Assembly: GCA_964580655.1 (NCBI GenBank)
Contig: CAZOMR010000107.1
Span: 1-10,899 of the forward strand
Direction: 5' to 3'
Source: CAZOMR01 sp964580655
GTDB lineage: Bacteria > RBG-13-61-14 > CAZOMR01
Length of the DNA stretch: 10,899 nt
Of the stretch, positions 6,770-10,899 are shown piece after piece. A model generated the notes under the pieces. It did not search any database and was not told where the DNA came from. It was given only the letters and a program-made list of their open reading frames with translations. Both the position numbers and the translations under genes were made by a program. How positions within the stretch are numbered: the first letter of the stretch is position 1; every line of letters begins with the position of its first letter.

Positions 6770-6836
6770 ATTTTCACCGCAAATCCTCCAGACCCGTAGG
6801 GCCCTACAGATGCGTAGCAGATGCAAAGGACACAAA
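6770..6836 (-). repeat. Inverted copy of the interspersed repeat module
   Basis: The reverse complement of these 67 bases matches 10711-10777 at 61 of 67 positions. It contains a perfect 12-bp palindrome, GTAGGGCCCTAC (6796-6807), and a nested ATCTG direct repeat. Just downstream, 6861-6892 carries a plus-strand CTTTGCGATCTTTGCGTCTCT ladder of the same general family, so two oppositely oriented modules meet around an AT-rich centre at 6841-6860. The insertion lies between the second PPT gene and the oxidoreductase operon, in the operon's promoter region. Confidence 0.85.
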
Positions 6837-6844
6837 GGGGAAAA

Positions 6845-6850
6845 TATAAT
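6845..6850 (+). promoter_or_regulatory. Possible -10 box upstream of the FAD/Fe-S operon
   Basis: A perfect TATAAT lies in the AT-rich centre between two repeat modules, 83 nt before the chosen TTG start. The region 17 nt upstream (TGCAAA, 6822-6827) is a poor -35 box and lies inside the repeat. If this promoter is used, the repeat insertion supplies part of the operon's control region. Confidence 0.25.
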
Positions 6851-6933
6851 ATAGAATATTCTTTGCGATCTTTGCGTCTCTGCGGTTTAAAAAATATTGA
6901 CTGCACTTTTTGGGTTTAGAGGGGAGGGTGTAC

Positions 6934-8280
6934 TTGTCTTCGGGAATTCATACTCTGCATTCGAAGTTAAAGGATATTTGCGGCTCTGATTTCATTTTTG
7001 ATGATGTGCTTGAGCTGAAATATTTCTCGGTAGACGGTCTTGTGCCTCGCGCTGTCGCGGCACCGGGCACAGTGGAAGAGGCCCTCTCCATCGTGGCGCT
7101 TGCCAGGGATGAGCGGCTCAGTATCATTCCACGCGGCGGCGGCATACGGATGAATTATGGCCATCCGCCGACAAGTGTTGACCTGGTGCTTCTGACTTCC
7201 CGCTTCGGACAGGTGCTGGAGCTAACCCCGGAGAACCTTACAGTAGTGCTGGAGTGCGGGATTCCTCTCTCGGAACTTGAGCACAGGCTGAAAAAGCATC
7301 GGGTGTTTCTCCCTGTCAACCCCTCCCGGCCTGAGATGTCCACGCCCGGAGGCGTGGCCGCGGCAAACGCAAGCGGACCAAGAAGACTGCGATACGGAAG
7401 CATGCGCGACCGGGTCCTGGGCATGAAAGTCATAACCGGCTCTGCCGAGTTGATCTCATCCGGTGCAAAGACGGTCAAGAATGTTGCCGGATATGATCTG
7501 AACAAATTACTTGTCGGGTCTCTAGGCACACTGGGCCTGATAACTGAGATGGTCCTTAAACTTGAACCCTTGCCGGAAAAATTCCAGGCCGTGATGGCTA
7601 TCTTCCCGGAACTCTCCCAGGCTCTTGTGGCCTCGCAGAGCCTCCTTCGCTTTAATCCCTCATTGAGCTTTCTCGAACTCCTCTGTCCGGAGGCTCTACC
7701 GCGCATGTTCCCTCTGCCAGGGGAGAGCCCTGCTCCGTATCCCGGTTTTGCTCTTGTTGCTGGATCAGAGGGCACAAGCGAATTGGTCTACCATCAGACC
7801 GGCCAGATTAATAAAATCTTCAACCAGGAGCACGCAAGGGACATCCTTGAGTTCAGCCACGGTCTCGAGTCCGAGATTGACTGGCTTTTGCAAGATGCGT
7901 GCTTTGAGGAGAAAAGGCTTTCGCTCAAGGTTAGTTTCCCCCCTGGAAGGCTGTCCGTGGTTATGGAGGGTGCTGAGGATCTTGCATGTAAGCATCATCT
8001 TCGTATAGCGAGCATTGCTCAGGTCGGCGCGGGAGTGGCGCATGTTTTTCTTCTTCACGATGAGCCGGAAAGCCTTCTTGATGGGATAGCATCCTTTATC
8101 AGGGAGCTTCGCCGGTTTTGCGCAGAGATTGATGGATACGTGCTAGTGCTCAATGCACCGGCCACGCTTAAGCGGAGTATTCCGGCCTTCACATTTTCGG
8201 GCAATGAGGTCGAGATACTTTCAAAGATCAAAGTCGCGTTTGATCCTGAGAATATCTTCAGCCCGGCCCGGATGTTTTAA
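6934..8280 (+). CDS. FAD-binding oxidoreductase subunit, GlcD/GlcE type
   Basis: This is the flavin subunit of a glycolate/D-lactate-type dehydrogenase that oxidises a 2-hydroxyacid and passes electrons to the Fe-S subunit encoded next. The 448 residues begin with a PCMH-type FAD-binding domain: APGTVEEALSIV near 43-54, the RGGG pyrophosphate loop at 67-70, GGVAAANASGPRR from about 139, GSMRD, and KNVAGYD (182-188) with LGTLGLITE after it. The GPRR-GS-RD-KNVAGYD series is most like GlcE. The C-terminal end, AFDPENIFSPARMF, is the closing motif shared with GlcD. At 448 residues it is longer than GlcE (about 350) and shorter than GlcD (about 500). I chose TTG 6934 because GGAGG at 6923-6927 is 6 nt upstream; a TTG at 6910 is in frame but lacks a ribosome site. 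The stop overlaps the next start by one base. The exact hydroxyacid is not evident. Confidence 0.85.
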   Translation: MSSGIHTLHSKLKDICGSDFIFDDVLELKYFSVDGLVPRAVAAPGTVEEALSIVALARDERLSIIPRGGGIRMNYGHPPTSVDLVLLTSRFGQVLELTPENLTVVLECGIPLSELEHRLKKHRVFLPVNPSRPEMSTPGGVAAANASGPRRLRYGSMRDRVLGMKVITGSAELISSGAKTVKNVAGYDLNKLLVGSLGTLGLITEMVLKLEPLPEKFQAVMAIFPELSQALVASQSLLRFNPSLSFLELLCPEALPRMFPLPGESPAPYPGFALVAGSEGTSELVYHQTGQINKIFNQEHARDILEFSHGLESEIDWLLQDACFEEKRLSLKVSFPPGRLSVVMEGAEDLACKHHLRIASIAQVGAGVAHVFLLHDEPESLLDGIASFIRELRRFCAEIDGYVLVLNAPATLKRSIPAFTFSGNEVEILSKIKVAFDPENIFSPARMF

Positions 8281-9608
8281 TGCCTGCCTCTCCGCTTGCA
8301 GACCTGCTGAAAGAGGTGTCCCGATGTTCCAATTGTGGACTGTGCCAGGCCGCGTGTCCGATATTTCGTGTGACCGGAAAAGAGCTGGGCGTAGCCCGTG
8401 GAAGGAATCAGGTGTTAAAGGCACTTGCGGAGGGGAGTCTCGAATGGAGCCAGGATATTTACCCGGTTCTATTTCAATGTCTTCTCTGCCGCGCCTGCAT
8501 GCCACATTGCTTTCCGGCAATCCCCACTCATCAAATCATGGCGCAGGCGAGGGCACTTTACCTTGAGCGCTTTGGTGAGTCCGACATCTTGCGAATTCTC
8601 TTCTCTGACATCCTGCCATATCCTTCCCGCATGAACGCCCTTGTCAGGGCCGCCGCGCTTGGCCAGCGATCAGGGCTTGCAAGGTTAGTCCCTGCGCTCA
8701 AGATTTTCGGCTGGTTCTCAAGGACACTGAAAAGTTTGGCACAATCGCAAGAACTCGTTCCTCCCTTGCCTAAAAGGCCATTGAGGACAGAGTTGGCCGG
8801 GAGGGCTCGCAGAGCCCCTTCCAGCACAGGCAGGGTCGCTTATTTCATCGGCTGTGGCATCAACTATATGTGGCCTGAAGTTGGCGAGGCCACGATGCAT
8901 CTGCTCGATCACATCGTCGAAAAAGTCGAAAAAGGCGAAAAAGGCGAAAAAGGCGAAAAAGGCGAAAAGTCCGAAGGGGATGCAGGGGCATTGATCCTTG
9001 AAAACTATTGCTGTGGTCTGCCAGCCTATTCCTATGGGTATATAGATGCGGCACGCCTTCTTGCGCGCAGGAACATTGACCTGATTCTCGAATCAGGAGC
9101 GAGCGAGGTGATCACCGAATGCGCAAGCTGTTCTTCTTTTCTAAAGGATTACCCTGTGCTTTTCAAGGATGACCCTGAATACAAGACACTGGCTGTGGAT
9201 GTGTCCTCGCGCATCAGGGACCTCTCGGAATGGCTACCGGAGAAAAATTGGCCTGAAAGCAAGGTGCACCGGATCGTAACCTTCCATGAACCCTGCCACC
9301 TTGGTAGATTCCAGGACCTGGCGGAAAACCCGAGGAGTATTCTGCAAGCTATTCCTAACATTGAATACAGGGAGATGAGAGAGGCTGACTGGTGCTGTGG
9401 CGGTGCGGGGAGTTACAATGTAAGTCAATATGAGCTTTCCATGAAGGTCCTTGACCGCAAGATGAATAACATCAGGGAGACCGGCGCAGACCTTCTCGTT
9501 ACAGAGTGCCCGGCCTGCATGGTGCAGTTGGCATACGGGCTCAAACGCCATAAACTCACAAGACCCATACTCATGAGCATGAGCGAACTCTTGTCTTCGC
9601 TTATCTAG
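8280..9608 (+). CDS. Iron-sulfur subunit, GlcF type, with two CCG domains
   Basis: This 442-residue partner of the flavin subunit would carry electrons from the flavin to a quinone or other acceptor. Two [4Fe-4S] sites lie near the N-terminus: C16, C19, C22, C26 followed by Pro, and C67, C70, C73, C77. Two CCG domains follow, each with the full cysteine set: C192, C244-C245-G, C281 and C284; then C339, C372-C373-G, C410 and C413. This arrangement is shared by GlcF, LutA/LldE-like proteins and the HdrD/HdrB branch. The segment at about 140-160 is moderately hydrophobic and may help membrane docking. The ATG overlaps the TAA of the upstream gene (TAATG) and has no ribosome site, so translation is probably coupled. 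An unusual lysine/glutamate/glycine repeat fills residues 214-231, between C192 and the first CCG, encoded by a DNA tandem repeat. Confidence 0.9.
   Translation: MPASPLADLLKEVSRCSNCGLCQAACPIFRVTGKELGVARGRNQVLKALAEGSLEWSQDIYPVLFQCLLCRACMPHCFPAIPTHQIMAQARALYLERFGESDILRILFSDILPYPSRMNALVRAAALGQRSGLARLVPALKIFGWFSRTLKSLAQSQELVPPLPKRPLRTELAGRARRAPSSTGRVAYFIGCGINYMWPEVGEATMHLLDHIVEKVEKGEKGEKGEKGEKSEGDAGALILENYCCGLPAYSYGYIDAARLLARRNIDLILESGASEVITECASCSSFLKDYPVLFKDDPEYKTLAVDVSSRIRDLSEWLPEKNWPESKVHRIVTFHEPCHLGRFQDLAENPRSILQAIPNIEYREMREADWCCGGAGSYNVSQYELSMKVLDRKMNNIRETGADLLVTECPACMVQLAYGLKRHKLTRPILMSMSELLSSLI
8919..8972 (+). repeat. In-frame 9-bp tandem repeat inside the glcF-like gene
   Basis: There are six consecutive 9-bp units: GAAAAAGTC (8919), four identical GAAAAAGGC units (8928, 8937, 8946, 8955), and the degenerate GAAAAGTCC (8964). 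They encode EKV, EKG four times, and EKS. The identical copies indicate recent slippage expansion. The insert lies in a variable loop of the first CCG domain and leaves all cysteine ligands intact. Confidence 0.95.
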
Positions 9609-9634
9609 CCATTGAACCAAAAAGGAGGCATGGA

Positions 9635-10201
9635 ATGGCGGATTTTTTTGAACTCTTGAAAACGAGGCGATCCATCAGGAGCTTCGAGGAAAAGGAATTG
9701 CCCCTTTCGCTTATCAAGGAGATAATAAACGACAGCATTCTTGCTCCGAGTGCCAGCAATAATCAGCCTTGGAGGTTCATCATAATAAATGACAGGGACA
9801 TGATCAAAAGGCTTTCCGATGAGAGTAAGAGGAATCTCCTCCGAGTCATTGAGGGAAATCCTGATGCGCCTAAAAACTATGAATTGATACTGCGAAACAA
9901 GGAATTCAATGTGTTTTACAACGCACCTTGCCTGGTCATCATTGTGGGCAAAAGGGATGTCATATCGCTGGATGTGGACTGTGCGCTTGCGGCTGGCTAC
10001 TTCATGTTCTCGGCCGCGGCAAGAGGCCTGGGAACATGCTGGGTGAATCTGGGGGCTGATCTTAGAGACCCGGAGATTCTAGAAGAAATCGGAATGCCCG
10101 ATGATTGCAGGATAGTCGCTCCCATCATACTGGGCTATCCCAGAATCATTCCCGACATTCGACCGAGAAATGAGCCGCAGATACTGAAAATCATCTCTTG
10201 A
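9635..10201 (+). CDS. Nitroreductase family protein (FMN-dependent)
   Basis: This 188-residue single-domain nitroreductase uses FMN and NAD(P)H to reduce nitro groups, quinones or related substrates. It shows the family's N-terminal RRSIRSF (11-17) FMN-phosphate motif, the APSASNNQPWRF segment (37-48), and the C-terminal GLGTCWV (131-137) followed by a PIILGYP strand (163-169). The length fits short members of the family. AAGGAGG (9622-9628) lies 6 nt before the ATG, a strong ribosome site. It starts 26 nt after the Fe-S gene on the same strand, so it is probably the third gene of that operon. A functional link to the hydroxyacid dehydrogenase is inferred from position only. No terminator is obvious after the stop; the repeat region begins within about 40 nt. 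Confidence 0.9.
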   Translation: MADFFELLKTRRSIRSFEEKELPLSLIKEIINDSILAPSASNNQPWRFIIINDRDMIKRLSDESKRNLLRVIEGNPDAPKNYELILRNKEFNVFYNAPCLVIIVGKRDVISLDVDCALAAGYFMFSAAARGLGTCWVNLGADLRDPEILEEIGMPDDCRIVAPIILGYPRIIPDIRPRNEPQILKIIS

Positions 10202-10240
10202 GAATTCGAATGACACACATCTGCCCGTACATTATATGCG

Positions 10241-10544
10241 TCCATCCTACGGATCTTCGATCTGATAAATCTGCGTAATCTGCGCCACCTTGCGGTGGAG
10301 CGATGTTCCTCATTTGCAGGAGATCGGGGGTCAGAGCTTCAATGTTCAAAGTTCACAAAGAGATCGGGGGTCAGAGCTTCAATGTTCAAAGTTCAAAGAG
10401 AATCCAGGAGATCGGGGGTCAGAGCTTCAACGGAGATCGGGGGTCAGAGCTTCAATGTTCAAAGTTCAAAGAGAATCTGTGTTCATCCTCCGGATCTTCG
10501 ATCTGCGTAATCTTCGCCACCTTGCGGTGGAGCGATGTTCCTCA
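10241..10544 (+). repeat. Tandem segmental duplication of interspersed modules
   Basis: Two related segments run in the same direction. The module TCCATCCTACGGATCTTCGA (10241-10260) recurs inside 10474-10507. The 42-bp module at 10271-10312, with its CCACC-TTGC-GGTGG mini-hairpin, recurs at 10503-10544 with 41 of 42 bases identical. The array of 22-bp repeats lies between the two copies. Open reading frames through here are low-complexity and overlap in three frames, so I do not call genes. The 698 bp from 10202 to the end contain no credible gene. Confidence 0.85.
10321..10479 (+). repeat. Four-copy direct repeat array
   Basis: A 22-bp core beginning AGATCGGGGGTCAGAGC occurs four times without a mismatch, at 10321-10342, 10361-10382, 10409-10430 and 10434-10455. 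Copies 1, 2 and 4 are followed by ATGTTCAAAGTTC-type sequence, itself made of small TTCAAAG repeats; copy 3 lacks this tail. Start-to-start distances are 40, 48 and 25 bp. The spacers are repeat-derived and uneven, so this is not a CRISPR array. It may be an expanding interspersed element or a binding-site cluster. Confidence 0.9.
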
Positions 10545-10576
10545 GATGGGAGAGGACGACCAGCGGGAGCCCTGCT

Positions 10577-10590
10577 TTCCGCCGGCGGAA
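10577..10590. repeat. Perfect 14-bp palindrome
   Basis: TTCCGCCGGCGGAA is self-complementary over all 14 bases and is followed directly by GCCGGCC and then by the diverged hairpin module at 10596-10625. Perfect symmetry allows a dimeric protein to bind, but the location inside repeat mosaic argues for a structural part of the repeat. Confidence 0.5.
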
Positions 10591-10595
10591 GCCGG

Positions 10596-10899
10596 CCCAC
10601 CCTTGCAGGGCAATGGCGGGTTACATCAGGCACTTGCATTTGTGTTAAACTTTTTTACTTCTTTTCTGCGTCCTGGTTTTAGATTTTAACTATTTCTTTC
10701 TTTGCATTTCTTTGCGTTCTTTGCGTCTGCTCCGCATCTGTAGGACCCTACGGGTCTGGAGGATCTGCGGTGAAAATAGGCTTGAGGGATGAGGCCAGAG
10801 GCTTGAGTATCAACAGACCTATTCCTGAATCTTTAACTTTATATTTTCTTCTTTGCGCTCTTTGCGCCTTTGCGGCCACCTTGCGGTGGGGCGACCAGC
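10596..10899 (+). repeat. Right mosaic of interspersed repeat modules
   Basis: This stretch repeats the left-edge modules in the same orientation: the hairpin module (10596-10625), the TTTTAGATTTTAACTATTT module (10677-10716), the CTTTGCG ladder joined to a 67-bp module (10711-10777) whose inverted copy lies at 6770-6836, and the AGGCTTGAG module (10778-10810). Positions 10852-10899 start another CTTTGCG ladder and end with CCACCTTGCGGTGG and GCGACCAGC, which echoes 10555-10563. The repeat continues past the window edge. Confidence 0.8.

Noticed and set aside
10321..10479. Possible CRISPR array
   Set aside because: The cores are identical, but start-to-start spacing is uneven (40, 48, 25 bp), the spacers are themselves repeat-derived, and no cas gene is present.
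10290..10689. Three overlapping open frames (71-130 residues) at the right end
   Set aside because: They run through the 22-bp repeat array in all three frames and encode the same repeat in different phases, so they are products of the repeats and not genes.

Overview
The window holds eight protein genes in four blocks, with repeat-rich, gene-free DNA at both ends. No rRNA, tRNA, CRISPR array, transposase or phage gene is visible. The content suggests a Gram-negative-type, anaerobic or microaerophilic bacterium with c-type cytochromes. A bis-histidine tetraheme c3-type cytochrome, a ResB (System II) cytochrome c assembly protein and a flavin plus CCG-domain 2-hydroxyacid oxidoreductase fit Desulfobacterota-like lineages best. 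Nitrospirota- or Planctomycetota-like genomes cannot be excluded, because no taxonomic marker gene is present.

Layout. Positions 1-326 carry interspersed repeat modules. Positions 327-2062 (minus strand) form a two-gene unit, resB followed by a membrane-anchored tetraheme cytochrome. Positions 2063-2432 are intergenic and contain a roughly 100-bp imperfect palindromic repeat and a possible promoter. Positions 2433-6740 hold two paralogous proteins of the polysaccharide pyruvyl transferase (PPT) family, both on the plus strand, with a minus-strand FAD-dependent oxidoreductase between them. The oxidoreductase and the second PPT gene share a divergent promoter region with a good sigma70-type promoter. 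Positions 6934-10201 (plus strand) form a probable operon: a GlcD/GlcE-type FAD subunit, an overlapping GlcF-type iron-sulfur subunit and a small nitroreductase. Positions 10202-10899 are again repeat mosaic, with modules matching those at the left edge in the same orientation.

How the genes may work together. ResB would help attach heme to c-type cytochromes such as the one encoded just downstream of it. Its usual partner CcsA/ResC is not in the window. The FAD and Fe-S subunits should form a membrane-associated glycolate/D-lactate-type dehydrogenase that passes electrons to quinone or another carrier. The PPT-flavoprotein-PPT block looks like a small glycan or lipid modification locus; this is inference from family membership and arrangement, and the substrate is unknown.

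The most notable observations are: the two divergent PPT-like paralogs sharing an FFWWPV motif around a CrtI-like flavoprotein; in-frame 9-bp tandem repeats inside two unrelated redox-associated genes (resB and the glcF-like gene); and a modular family of interspersed repeats that flanks the gene block on both sides, includes one inverted copy in the middle, and forms a four-copy array on the right.
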